The translations under genes and the position numbers were made by a program. This document shows, one piece after another, positions 53,101 through 61,170 of a stretch of DNA of 64,000 nt (positions are counted from its first letter, which is position 1; every line of letters begins with the position of its first letter). The DNA lies in NCBI RefSeq assembly GCF_003289625.1, contig NZ_QMBN01000002.1, forward strand, positions 54,241-118,240. The letters are read 5' to 3'. The notes below the pieces were generated by a model, which did no database searches, was not told where the DNA came from, and saw nothing but the letters and a program-made list of their open reading frames with translations. This DNA comes from Microbacterium sp. SMR1 (GTDB lineage Bacteria; Actinomycetota; Actinomycetes; Actinomycetales; Microbacteriaceae).

Positions 53101-53324
53101 CCCGCGACGGCGACGACTACTCGCTGGTGAGCTTCAAGCTGCACGACGCGGGCAAGATCGACAAGGCCGTGCTGAACGGCGTGACGAAGGACCTGACGAA
53201 CAACGCGTGGTCTGACGTCAACTTCGTGAAGCCCGGGGTCTTCGGTGCCGTGTCGGGGACGAACACGCTCGTCGTGCACGACGTCGCCGGCAACACGACG
53301 ACGGTCGAGTTCACCCTGCGGTGA
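50106..53324 (+). CDS. Secreted multidomain clan GH-A glycoside hydrolase
   Basis: A 1072-residue exported enzyme. GTG 50106 has AGGAGAT upstream; residues 1 to about 34 form a signal peptide (…SPATADD). A GH-A TIM barrel follows (about 45-400) with acid/base Glu200 in FYNEPNGSW and likely nucleophile Glu297 in LSEMGW, the pattern of GH5/GH30/GH39-like enzymes; the exact family is unclear. Then come a Big_2/Ig-like domain (~480-560), a chitobiase C-terminal/Fn3-associated domain (~570-640, IRYTTDGSVPT), a cysteine-bearing module (~650-715), a jelly-roll CBM-like domain (~720-880) and Ig-like repeats. It has no anchor motif. It probably starts extracellular breakdown of the polysaccharide. Confidence 0.85.
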   Translation: MKRRIGAAVAATATVIAGSVAAAALGPVSPATADDTTPAEQRTVTVALDQTVQEDYLGIGVNVIPWSLLEGTTRLGYDDADWEVDVERILTLQPKVARVWFQIDWMELEKGQYDFDSPEMRAFYRYLDAFEQAGTEVLLNFGWKVGERVHDWFLYPGVTKPYESAPGDLDAYGRSASALLDELINARGYDNIDFLTFYNEPNGSWDFEGPADQKAYYAEMARKVHDQLIADGLRDEVQIWGPEEVNAPDWTQYMAENAGDVFDQYSFHLYGESYEFLGDAIDQRRSTIGDAPLNLSEMGWTNPGTSVWETGYANYIIGSANNGVHSNLVWQLNGVMTHDPAGDTNGSYNLWDSLVLGLEPTAAFYEAGLLMRYIPEHSTVLGTETSHDDVRATAFRDRDGELTVLVETQSGSPKDVRVEFTGGDVSEPFTRLAYSDSIVEREKNALLPASSGTLTPSSNAFTDDAIGDENTFAIYTTSPAATQVAVDPVESTIAGGSQLDLDARIIDGAGDLTWSVVGEDNGSIDANGVFTAPDVDTERTVAIRATLADGVYGVAQVLVTPASEPGVADAPVFSLEPGLYESVEAVSITTGTPDAEIRYTTDGSVPTADSTLYTGQIVLEPLKTTYLRAIAVGDGLEDSGVTSRLYKVRDVQNAPDGYAFCQYQDRGDCIFEGEASVAFGSDGLFRYGTFTGGVDCTAASFGGDPNPGGDNRCFVNPDVPEEQPIVTIYNAGFERPATGGTSNGPMVNGWTFSARAGIQHNNSVFQPAFPAPQGERTAYLKSDSGLASRIDQTVRFPAGTFAITFAAANRVGFGGQQEFDVLVDDQNLGHFVPTRDGKYTAFESEPFTVEEGEHTISFVATTTEGDNTGFVDDVQVVVASTPEPEPDTVKPVVTLTAPTTAGPHRSLDLKVDATDDRGLARIVANVYRDGTLVKSTQTAVDGAAAATHAAAVTLPDGTYTVRYNAHDLAGNVAQTKTFDVTIDATAPSVTVKDGASFTARDGDDYSLVSFKLHDAGKIDKAVLNGVTKDLTNNAWSDVNFVKPGVFGAVSGTNTLVVHDVAGNTTTVEFTLR

Positions 53325-53340
53325 GCTGAGCGACCGCACA

Positions 53341-53372
53341 GAGGCGGGTCCGGGTGCGCCCGGGCCCGCCTC
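53341..53372 (+). terminator. Strong GC-rich terminator hairpin
   Basis: GAGGCGGG / CCCGCCTC continuing after a one-base mismatch as CCGGG / CCCGG with a 4-base loop, 17 bases after the GH-A stop codon. It ends the glycan island before the ATP-grasp gene. Confidence 0.7.
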
Positions 53373-53391
53373 TCCGGCTTAGCCTGGCGGG

Positions 53392-54348
53392 ATGTCGTTG
53401 TCGCCGAAGGTGTACGTGATCCACGAGAACCCCGAGTGGTGGGCGCCCTTCGCGGCCGCGTTCGCCGCCGAGGACGTCCCCGCCGAGCAGTGGCTGCTCA
53501 CCGACGGATCCATCGATCTGTCCGCCGAGCCGCCGCAGGGGGTCTTCTGGTCGCGGCTGTCGGCATCGGCGCACACGCGCGATCACGCGCAGTCGAAGGA
53601 GTACGGCCGCGCAGTGCTGCGCTGGCTCGAGTCGTGGGGCCGTACGGTGATCGGCGGCAGCCACGTCCTCGAGTTCGAGGTCAGCAAGGTCGCCCAGCAT
53701 GCCGTCCTGCGGACGAGCGGCATCGACGTCCCGCACACCGTCGCCGTCTTCGGCACCGGTGACCTGAAGGAGCGCGCACGCGAGTTCCCGGTGCCGTTCA
53801 TCAGCAAGCACAACCAGGGCGGCAAGGGTCTCGGCGTCCGCCGCTGGGACTCCCACGACGAGTTCGACGCCTGGGTCGACGGCCCCGAGTTCGAGGCATC
53901 CCCCGACGGCATCACACTCATCCAGGAGTTCCTGTTCGCCCGTGAGCCGTTCATCACCCGCGCCGAGTACGTCGGCGGTGAGTTCGTCTACGCCGTGCGC
54001 GTCGACACGAGCGCCGGCAGCTTCGAGCTCTGCCCCGCCGATGCGTGCGTCGTCGACCCCGCCGCGGGCACGGGCGCCACCCCGGCCTATCCGCCCTTCG
54101 CGCTGCGCGACGAGATCACCGCCGACCACCCCCTGGTCGTGCAGCACCGCGACTTCCTCCGCGCCGTCGACATCCGCATCGCCGGGATCGAGTTCGTCGA
54201 GACGATCGACGGGCGACTCGTCACCTACGACCTCAACACGAACACGAACTACAACCCCGACGTCGAGGCCTCGGCTCACGCATCCGGGCCGGGCGAGATC
54301 GCCCGGTTCCTCGGCGGACTGCTCTCGTCGTCCTCCTCCGCGGCCTGA
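53392..54348 (+). CDS. ATP-grasp domain protein (RimK-like)
   Basis: A 318-residue protein. ATP-grasp features are visible: the N-terminal alpha/beta part, the ATP-binding segment FISKHNQGGKGLGVRRW, and a metal-binding YDLNTNTNYNPD near residue 285. Such enzymes join a carboxylate to an amine or thiol through an acyl phosphate. The substrate is unknown, and no peptide-precursor gene is seen nearby. It lies outside the operator-marked regulon. Confidence 0.72.
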   Translation: MSLSPKVYVIHENPEWWAPFAAAFAAEDVPAEQWLLTDGSIDLSAEPPQGVFWSRLSASAHTRDHAQSKEYGRAVLRWLESWGRTVIGGSHVLEFEVSKVAQHAVLRTSGIDVPHTVAVFGTGDLKERAREFPVPFISKHNQGGKGLGVRRWDSHDEFDAWVDGPEFEASPDGITLIQEFLFAREPFITRAEYVGGEFVYAVRVDTSAGSFELCPADACVVDPAAGTGATPAYPPFALRDEITADHPLVVQHRDFLRAVDIRIAGIEFVETIDGRLVTYDLNTNTNYNPDVEASAHASGPGEIARFLGGLLSSSSSAA

Positions 54349-54412
54349 GCCGCCGCGATCATCGCGTCGTAGCGCGCGCATCGACGCGCCCACGACACGG
54401 TCGCGTAGACCA

Positions 54413-54952
54413 TCACTCCGCGCCCCCGGCGTTCAGACGCTCGTCGAGAACCGGATGAGGGCGCACGTCGCCGACCGACAGGGCACCAGGGCAGGGCAGG
54501 GCGATGACATCACCGCAGCCCGCATCGGCGGGCAGCACGACCGCGACTCCGGGCAGCCGCTCGCCGTCAGCCCCGCAGATGGCGAACCGGTGATCGTGGG
54601 CGCTCGAGACGCGGGCAAGCAGCCGGGCCTCGCTCCACACCGCGTGCGCCGCCGCAGCGAGGTCGGCGTCGACGACGAGCCCTGTCCCGCCGTCGCCGCC
54701 TCCAGCCGCCATCACGCGCAGAAGCAGCACAGTCGTCGTGGCTGTCGGTGACGACATCCCACCCGACACCGGAATGACCGCCGGCGCCGTCATGACCGCC
54801 GGCAGCCCGCAGAGCTCGACGAAGCGGTTCACGGAGACACCGCCGACGACGATGTCGTCACACGTGACGACGGTGCGCGCTGGCCACACATCCCGTGAGT
54901 GGGGCGACGGGATGCTGCGACGCAGGGTCGGGAGGATGGAGGTGAGAGTCAT
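54413..54952 (-). CDS. Conserved hypothetical protein
   Basis: A 179-residue protein with strong codon bias for G/C in third positions, which supports it being real. The N-terminus MTLTSILPTLRRSIP and the CDDIVVGGVSVNRFVELCG segment look like a conserved family seen in related actinobacteria, but I cannot assign a function. It has no signal peptide or membrane segment. An overlapping plus-strand frame through the same region is judged to be a shadow. Confidence 0.6.
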   Translation of the reverse strand: MTLTSILPTLRRSIPSPHSRDVWPARTVVTCDDIVVGGVSVNRFVELCGLPAVMTAPAVIPVSGGMSSPTATTTVLLLRVMAAGGGDGGTGLVVDADLAAAAHAVWSEARLLARVSSAHDHRFAICGADGERLPGVAVVLPADAGCGDVIALPCPGALSVGDVRPHPVLDERLNAGGAE

Positions 54953-55123
54953 GGCTCAGGTCTACGCTCGACGCACCCTCCCGGCGATGTCCGCTCACGC
55001 CATCCATACGACGGACGGATGGATCCTCACGGCTCCGGCATCGCGTCGACGCACGCAACTAGCGCAGGCCCGCCTCACGCACAACCGATAGGCCGCATCC
55101 GAGGCCCTTCCTACGCTGACACC

Positions 55124-56680
55124 GTGCTCCGAAACCTCGTGATCGTCCTGGGCGACCAGCTCGACCCCGACGCGAGCGCCTTCGACGACTTCGACCCGGC
55201 GCAGGATGCCGTCTGGATGGCGGAGGTCGCCGAAGAGTCCACCCACGTCTGGAGCTCGAAGCCGCGCACCGCGGTGTTCCTCGCGGCGATGCGCCACTTC
55301 GCCGAGGACCAGCGCGACGCCGGACACACCCTGCACTACGCGGAGCTCGACGCACGGGGGAACTCGGGGACTTTCGCCGGCCAGCTCGCCGCCGACCTGG
55401 AGAAGCTGAAGCCCGAGGCGCTCGTGATGACCGAGCCCGGCGAGTGGCGCGTGCGCGAAGCGCTGCAGCAGACGGCGGATGCCGCCGGCATCCCGCTCGA
55501 CATCCGCATCGACCGGCACTTCTTCTCGACCATCGCCGAGTTCGCCGAGCACGCCGAGGGCCGGGCGACCCTGCGGATGGAGTACTTCTACCGCGAGATG
55601 CGCAAGCGGCACGGCATCCTCATGACCGAGCGCGGGCAGCCCGTCGGCGGCGAATGGAACTACGACGCCGACAACCGCAAGGCGTTCCCGAAGCAGGGTC
55701 CCGGTCTCGTGCCGCCCCGCGCGACCTTCGCGCCCGATGAGATCACGCGCGAGGTGATCGCGCTCGTCGACACGGAGTTCGCCGAGCACCCCGGTTCGCT
55801 CGACACGTTCGCATGGCCGGTCACTCGCGCGCAGGCGCTCGAAGCGCTCGACTTCTTCATCGACGAGCGGCTGCCGGGCTTCGGCGATGCGCAGGACGCG
55901 ATGTGGCCGGGCGAGCCCTGGCTCTGGCACGCGCACCTGTCATCGTCGATGAACCTGAAGCTGCTGCATCCGCGCGAGGTGGTCGCGGCCGCCGAGGAGG
56001 CGTACCGGTCGCAGCGTGCGCCTCTTGCGGCGGTCGAGGGATTCATCCGGCAGATCCTCGGGTGGCGCGAGTATGTGCGCGGGATCTACTGGACGCAGAT
56101 GCCCGGCTACATCCAGCGGAACGCTTTCGAGGCGTTCGAACCGCTGCCCGACTGGTACTGGACGGGCGACACCCCCATGGCCTGCCTGAGGGATGCCATC
56201 GGCACGACGCTCGAGAACGGGTACGCGCACCATATCCAGCGCCTCATGGTCACCGGTCTCTACGCGATGCTGCTCGGCGTCGACCCGCGCGAGGTGCACG
56301 CCTGGTACCTCGCGGTGTACGTCGACGCGGTCGAGTGGGCCGAGCTTCCGAACACGCTCGGCATGAGCCAGTACGCCGACGGCGGGCTCATGGGCAGCAA
56401 GCCGTACGCCGCGACCGGCAAGTACATCGATCGCATGAGCCCGTACTGCAAGACGTGCCCGTTCGACCCCGCGAAGCGGATCGGCGAGGATGCCTGCCCC
56501 TTCACCACTCTCTACTGGGACTACCTCATCCGGCACGAGGCGCCCCTCGCCGAGAACCACCGCATGGCGCTGCAGGTGAAGAACCTGGGCCGCCTCGACG
56601 ACGACGAGATCACCGCGATCCGCGCCCGCGCCGACGCCATCCGGCGCGGCGACGTGACCGCACCGGAAGGAACCCGATGA
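55124..56680 (+). CDS. phrB: FeS-type cryptochrome/photolyase (PhrB-like, (6-4) photolyase)
   Basis: A 518-residue photolyase of the FeS-BCP group. Four cysteines at 354, 442, 445 and 458 have exactly the spacing of the iron-sulfur ligands of Agrobacterium PhrB (350, 438, 441, 454), within MACLRD, CKTCPFD and DACPF. The N-terminal antenna domain starts LVIVLGDQLDPD; the FAD domain carries GWREYVRGIYW and NTLGMSQYADGG. PhrB repairs (6-4) photoproducts using FAD and a lumazine antenna. GTG 55124 is used; further upstream the frame is non-coding in character. It heads a four-gene operon. Confidence 0.93.
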   Translation: MLRNLVIVLGDQLDPDASAFDDFDPAQDAVWMAEVAEESTHVWSSKPRTAVFLAAMRHFAEDQRDAGHTLHYAELDARGNSGTFAGQLAADLEKLKPEALVMTEPGEWRVREALQQTADAAGIPLDIRIDRHFFSTIAEFAEHAEGRATLRMEYFYREMRKRHGILMTERGQPVGGEWNYDADNRKAFPKQGPGLVPPRATFAPDEITREVIALVDTEFAEHPGSLDTFAWPVTRAQALEALDFFIDERLPGFGDAQDAMWPGEPWLWHAHLSSSMNLKLLHPREVVAAAEEAYRSQRAPLAAVEGFIRQILGWREYVRGIYWTQMPGYIQRNAFEAFEPLPDWYWTGDTPMACLRDAIGTTLENGYAHHIQRLMVTGLYAMLLGVDPREVHAWYLAVYVDAVEWAELPNTLGMSQYADGGLMGSKPYAATGKYIDRMSPYCKTCPFDPAKRIGEDACPFTTLYWDYLIRHEAPLAENHRMALQVKNLGRLDDDEITAIRARADAIRRGDVTAPEGTR

Positions 56681-57429
56681 CCGACGGCAACGCCGCACAG
56701 AACGACATCGCGCTCGTCACCGGTGCCCGGGGCGGGGTGGGCCGAGCGCTCGTCGCACGCCTGCGCGCTCGCGGCGTGCGTGTCGCCGCCGTCGGCCGGG
56801 ACGCCGCATCGCTCGCGGACGTCGACGCCGACGCGCACATCGAAACCGACGTCACGACGCCCGACGGCGCAGCGACCGCGTTCGCGGAGTGCCGCACCGC
56901 GCTCGGCGGCCCGCCCGCGCTGCTCGCTCACGCAGTGGGCAGCACGCTCATCACGCCACTGCACCGCACGAAGACCGACGAGGCTCGCGACGTACTGCGC
57001 GTCAACCTCGAGAGCAGCCTCTGGATCCTGCACGCCTGGCTCGACGCGACGGGCAAGGCGCCGGGCGCCGCGGTCTTCGCGAGCTCGGTCGTCGCCCGTA
57101 TCGGCGTCGCGAACCACGAGGTGATCGCCGCGGCGAAGGGCGGTGTCGAGGCTCTCGTGCGCAGCGCCGCCGCGACCTACGCCGCGCGCGGCATCCGGGT
57201 GAACGCGGTCGCTCCCGGCATGACCGACACACCTCTGACCGCGGGCATGCTCGCCGCACCCATGCTGCGCGAGAGTGCCGAGAAGCAGTATCCGCTCGGC
57301 GGTGTGCAGTCCGCCGACGAGGTCGCCGTGGTCATGGACTGGCTGCTCTCTCCCGACGCCTCCCGTATCACCGGCCAGGTGATCCCGGTCGACGGCGGAT
57401 TCACGACCATCCGGCCGATGGTGAGATAG
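56677..57429 (+). CDS. Short-chain dehydrogenase/reductase
   Basis: A 250-residue SDR with the cofactor loop TGARGGVG and the C-terminal GQVIPVDGGF. The catalytic tetrad is atypical: Ser lies in FASSVVAR, but the YxxxK position reads H-E-V-I-A-A-A-K, so the Tyr appears replaced or shifted. It overlaps the photolyase stop by ATGA and the prenyltransferase by one base. It may act on an isoprenoid intermediate of this cluster; altered activity is possible. Confidence 0.82.
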   Translation: MTDGNAAQNDIALVTGARGGVGRALVARLRARGVRVAAVGRDAASLADVDADAHIETDVTTPDGAATAFAECRTALGGPPALLAHAVGSTLITPLHRTKTDEARDVLRVNLESSLWILHAWLDATGKAPGAAVFASSVVARIGVANHEVIAAAKGGVEALVRSAAATYAARGIRVNAVAPGMTDTPLTAGMLAAPMLRESAEKQYPLGGVQSADEVAVVMDWLLSPDASRITGQVIPVDGGFTTIRPMVR

Positions 57430-58319
57430 TGACGACACCCGAACCCAGGAGCGACGCCATCACCGGTCAGACATCGACGCTCGCGCGCCTCGTCCACATC
57501 TCACGGCCCGTTCTGTGGATCAACACGATCGGCACCGGCGCACTCGGCATGTGGCTGACCGGTCAGCTCATCGACGTCGCCGCGATCCCGCTGCTGATCT
57601 GGCTGACGCTGCCGTTCAACCTGCTGATCTACGGCGTGAACGACATCTTCGACCAGGACACGGATTCGCTCAACCCGCGCAAGGGTTCGATCGAGGGCGC
57701 GCGCATCGAGCCGCGCGAGGTGAAGCTCATCGCCTGGGCGGTGGCGATCACCAACATCCCGTTCCTGATCTATTTCGTCATCGCGCTTCCGCTCGCCGCC
57801 GTCGGGCTGATCCTGCTCTACGCGGGCGTGTTCGTCTTCTACTCCGCCCCACCGCTGCGGTTCAAGGCGCGACCGTTCCTCGATTCGCTGAGCAACGCCG
57901 CGTACGGCCTGCCGCTGCTGATCCTGCCGGTCGCCCTCGAGGCACCGCCGGTCTGGCCCGCGGTCGTCGGGCTGCTCGCCTGGAGCGTCGCGAAGCACGC
58001 CTACGACGCCGTGCAGGACATCGAGGAAGACCGCGAGGCGGGCATCACCACCACCGCGGTACTGCTCGGCCCGCGCGGCACCGCCCTGTGGAGTGGCGCC
58101 TGGTGGCTCATCTCGACCGTGCTCTTCGCGCTCGTCAGCGTGCCGGTCGCGCTCGTCAACCTCGCCCTCGCCGGGACCCTCGTCGCCTGGATGCTGCTGC
58201 GCCCGACACCCGCGACCGGCCGCAGGCTGTATCCGCTGTCCGTCGCCTTCCCGTACATCGCGGGATCGGTCGCGAGCGGGCTGCTGCTCGCCGCCATGTT
58301 CCTGGGGATCTATCCATGA
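57429..58319 (+). CDS. UbiA-family prenyltransferase
   Basis: A 296-residue integral membrane prenyltransferase with about eight helices. Both aspartate motifs are present: NDIFDQDTD near residue 74 and DIEEDREAG near residue 198, which bind Mg-diphosphate. GTG start inside the TAGTG junction. In actinobacteria such genes beside a CrtI-like oxidase often elongate carotenoids (lycopene elongase type), and that is the best guess here; a quinone or other terpenoid is possible. Confidence 0.85.
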   Translation: MTTPEPRSDAITGQTSTLARLVHISRPVLWINTIGTGALGMWLTGQLIDVAAIPLLIWLTLPFNLLIYGVNDIFDQDTDSLNPRKGSIEGARIEPREVKLIAWAVAITNIPFLIYFVIALPLAAVGLILLYAGVFVFYSAPPLRFKARPFLDSLSNAAYGLPLLILPVALEAPPVWPAVVGLLAWSVAKHAYDAVQDIEEDREAGITTTAVLLGPRGTALWSGAWWLISTVLFALVSVPVALVNLALAGTLVAWMLLRPTPATGRRLYPLSVAFPYIAGSVASGLLLAAMFLGIYP

Positions 58320-59728
58320 GCCGCATCGTCGTCGTCGGCGCGGGCCTCGGCGGGCTCGCGGCATCCGCCCTGCTCGCCCACGCCGGCCACCGCGTGACGC
58401 TGCTCGAAGCGGCCGAGACCGTCGGCGGTAAGAGCCGGCGCATCGAGCTCGACGGCGAGCGCATCGACACGGGACCATCCCTCGTCACCTTCCCGTCCGT
58501 CTGGGATGAGCTGCTGCGCCGGTTGGGCGCGGGGTCGGGAACGAGCACGGATGCCGGTGGGCTCGACCTCGTCCGTCTCGATGAGGTCGGCCGCTACTAC
58601 TACCGGGGTGAAGAGGTGTCGCTGCCCGTGCCGGAAGGGCACCCCTGGTACCCGGCGTGGAAGCGATTCAGCGACGAGCACGCACCCCTCGCGGGCGACG
58701 TCGCCGCGCTGCTCGTCGCCGACCCGCTCGACCGCGCGTCGCTGCCCGCGCTGCAGCGATTGCTCGCCGTGTACGGTCGACGCCTCAGCACCCGCGCCTA
58801 CCTCGACAGCCTCACCTGGATGCCCGAGGGACTGCGCGAGATCATCGCGATCCACACCCTCAACGCGGGCGTCTCCCCTTCCCGCACCCCGGCGTTGTAC
58901 GCGAGCATGCCCGCCGTCATGGCCGCCGACGGGGTCTGGGTGCCGCGCGGCGGGGTGTTCGAGATCGTCGTCGCCCTGCAGCGGCTGGCGGATGCCGCGG
59001 GCGTCGAGATCCGGACCGGCGAGCGCGTCACGCGCATCGAACGCGGGCGGGTCACGACCGAGCGCGATGTGCACGAGGCGGATGTCGTCGTCAGCGGTCT
59101 CGACGCGTCACGACTCGACGGGCTGCTGGGGCGGCGGCGCCTCATTCCCGCTTCGCCGTCGCTGTCGTGCTCGGCCGTCGCGATCTACGGTGTGCTCGAG
59201 AAGCCTCTCCCCGAGCGGATCGCCGCGCACAGCGTCATCCTGCCCACGAAGCCCGCTGCCCTGCACCGCAGTCTCGCCGCGGGCGACGAGCCCGCCGACA
59301 CGATGGCGTTCGTCAACCACTATCGTGCCGGCGAGATCTACCCGAACGAGCGCAGCACCCTCGCCGTCCTGCTGACCAGCCCCGCCGATGGCCAAGGCTA
59401 CTCGCTCGACCACCCGTTCGTGAGGCGCGAGATCGAGCGCATCTCGGGCGCCATGGGCCTCGACGGACTCCTCACCGACGCGATGACGGAGACGACCGTG
59501 CTCGACCCCCGCTACTTCGGCTCGTTCGGCGAGCCCCACGGCGCCCTCTACGGGGCGTCGCGACCGCTGTGGATGAGCGGCCCGCTGCACCAGCCCGCGC
59601 AGCACGACCTCCGCGCACCCTGGCTCTGGCGGGTCGGCGCCTCGGTTCACCCGGGCGGCGGCATCCCCGCCGTGCTCGGCGGGGCGATGATCGTCGCGGC
59701 GAAGCTGCTCAAGCGGCATCCGGCCTGA
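58316..59728 (+). CDS. Phytoene desaturase-family FAD oxidase (CrtI-like)
   Basis: A 470-residue flavoprotein with N-terminal VVVGAGLGGLAAS and VGGKSRRIELDG, and the C-terminal GASVHPGGGIPAVLGGA, both hallmarks of CrtI-type enzymes. No crtE or crtB is visible here, so the starting carotenoid would have to be made elsewhere. ATGA overlap with the prenyltransferase. Likely role: desaturation, isomerisation or oxidation of a carotenoid or other isoprenoid. Confidence 0.87.
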   Translation: MSRIVVVGAGLGGLAASALLAHAGHRVTLLEAAETVGGKSRRIELDGERIDTGPSLVTFPSVWDELLRRLGAGSGTSTDAGGLDLVRLDEVGRYYYRGEEVSLPVPEGHPWYPAWKRFSDEHAPLAGDVAALLVADPLDRASLPALQRLLAVYGRRLSTRAYLDSLTWMPEGLREIIAIHTLNAGVSPSRTPALYASMPAVMAADGVWVPRGGVFEIVVALQRLADAAGVEIRTGERVTRIERGRVTTERDVHEADVVVSGLDASRLDGLLGRRRLIPASPSLSCSAVAIYGVLEKPLPERIAAHSVILPTKPAALHRSLAAGDEPADTMAFVNHYRAGEIYPNERSTLAVLLTSPADGQGYSLDHPFVRREIERISGAMGLDGLLTDAMTETTVLDPRYFGSFGEPHGALYGASRPLWMSGPLHQPAQHDLRAPWLWRVGASVHPGGGIPAVLGGAMIVAAKLLKRHPA

Positions 59729-59759
59729 GCCGGCTTACAGCCGAGGAGATCTGCTGCGG

Positions 59760-61082
59760 TCACGACGGAAGCTGCCCGCGACCACGCGCCCAGCGGGCCA
59801 CGAAGTACAGCCCGACGCCGACCACGATGAGGATGGCGCCGAAGATCCATACCCGGAGGGTCTGCTGGCTCAGCAGCAACAGGCACGACGCGACGCCAAG
59901 CACGGGAACGAACGTCCAGACGCGGAAGTGATCGTGATCGACGCGGTCGCGGCGCAGGACGAGCACCGAGATGTTCGCGCTCAGGAAGACGAAGAGCAGC
60001 AGCAGGACGACCGTCTCGGCGAGCAGCGCCAGGTCGCTCACGAGCGTCAGCAGCATCGCGACGAGCGTCGTGGCGAGGATCGCCACCCACGGCGTCTGCC
60101 GCCCGGGCAGCACCCGCGACAGAGCGCGCGGCAGCAGCCCCTGCTCTGCCATGCCGTACGTGAGACGGCTCGCCATGATCATCGTCAGCAGCGCACCGTT
60201 GGCGACGGCGATGAGCGCGATGAGGCTGAACAGCCACGAGGGGATGGCGACGCCGCTCGCTTCGACGACAGCGAGGAGGGGGCCGCTCGAGCTCGACAAT
60301 TCTTCGGGCGGCAGAGCGATGCTGCTCGCGAGGCCGACCAGCACGTAGACCAGCCCGGCTGCTCCGAGGGCGGCGAACAGCGCGCGGGGGTACATCCTCG
60401 ACGGTTCCTTGACCTCCTCGATCATGTTCGCCGACGTCTCGAAGCCCACGAAGGAGTAGTACGCGATGATCGCTCCGGCGAGAACGGCCGTCGCGACACC
60501 GGTGCCCTCGGGCACCTGGGTCACACGCGAGACATCCCCGCCGCCCCCGGCGAGGAGGACGCCGACCACGACCACGACGATCACCAGCCCCGACACCTCG
60601 ATGACCGTCATGACGAAGTTCGCGCCCATCGACTCCCGGATGCCGCGGGCATTGAGTGCCGCGAGTACGGCGAGGAACACGATCGCGACCGGCACCACGG
60701 GAACCTCGACGAACGTCTGCAGGTACTGACCGGCGAAGGCGATCGACAGCCCCGCCGCACTCACGACACCCGCGGCCAGCATGCAGAAGCCGACGAGGAA
60801 CGACACGAGCCTGTTCTTGAACGCGCGCTCGGCGAAGACGGCCGCGCCGCCGGCCCGCGGGTACTTCGTCACCAGCTCGGCGTACGACCCGGCGGTGAGC
60901 AGCGCGAGCACGAGGGCGGCGAGGAGGGGCGCCCACAGCATTCCGCCGACACGCTCGGCCAGCACCCCCATCAGCGCATAGACACCTGCGCCCAGAACGT
61001 CACCGAGGATGAAGGCGAACAGCAGCGGTCCGCCCATTCCTCGCCGGAGGCGGGTAGGTGCAGGGGTATCGGTCTTGCTCAT
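59760..61082 (-). CDS. APC-family amino acid permease
   Basis: A 440-residue membrane protein with about twelve helices; GDVLGAGVYALMG and YYSFVGFETSANMIEEVKEPSRMYPRA are the conserved APC blocks. It is a paralogue of the transporter at 12.1-13.4 kb, with the same length class and block order. ATG 61082 is chosen as the start of homology. It stands alone between convergent and divergent neighbours. Substrate not predictable. Confidence 0.88.
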   Translation of the reverse strand: MSKTDTPAPTRLRRGMGGPLLFAFILGDVLGAGVYALMGVLAERVGGMLWAPLLAALVLALLTAGSYAELVTKYPRAGGAAVFAERAFKNRLVSFLVGFCMLAAGVVSAAGLSIAFAGQYLQTFVEVPVVPVAIVFLAVLAALNARGIRESMGANFVMTVIEVSGLVIVVVVVGVLLAGGGGDVSRVTQVPEGTGVATAVLAGAIIAYYSFVGFETSANMIEEVKEPSRMYPRALFAALGAAGLVYVLVGLASSIALPPEELSSSSGPLLAVVEASGVAIPSWLFSLIALIAVANGALLTMIMASRLTYGMAEQGLLPRALSRVLPGRQTPWVAILATTLVAMLLTLVSDLALLAETVVLLLLFVFLSANISVLVLRRDRVDHDHFRVWTFVPVLGVASCLLLLSQQTLRVWIFGAILIVVGVGLYFVARWARGRGQLPS

Positions 61083-61170
61083 TCCGCGAACGCTAGGTCG
61101 CGGCATCCCGAAACCCGTAGCGGCTTGACAAGCTTCTGCGGTGCGGCGACGCGAGCGGGATACTCGGGGC

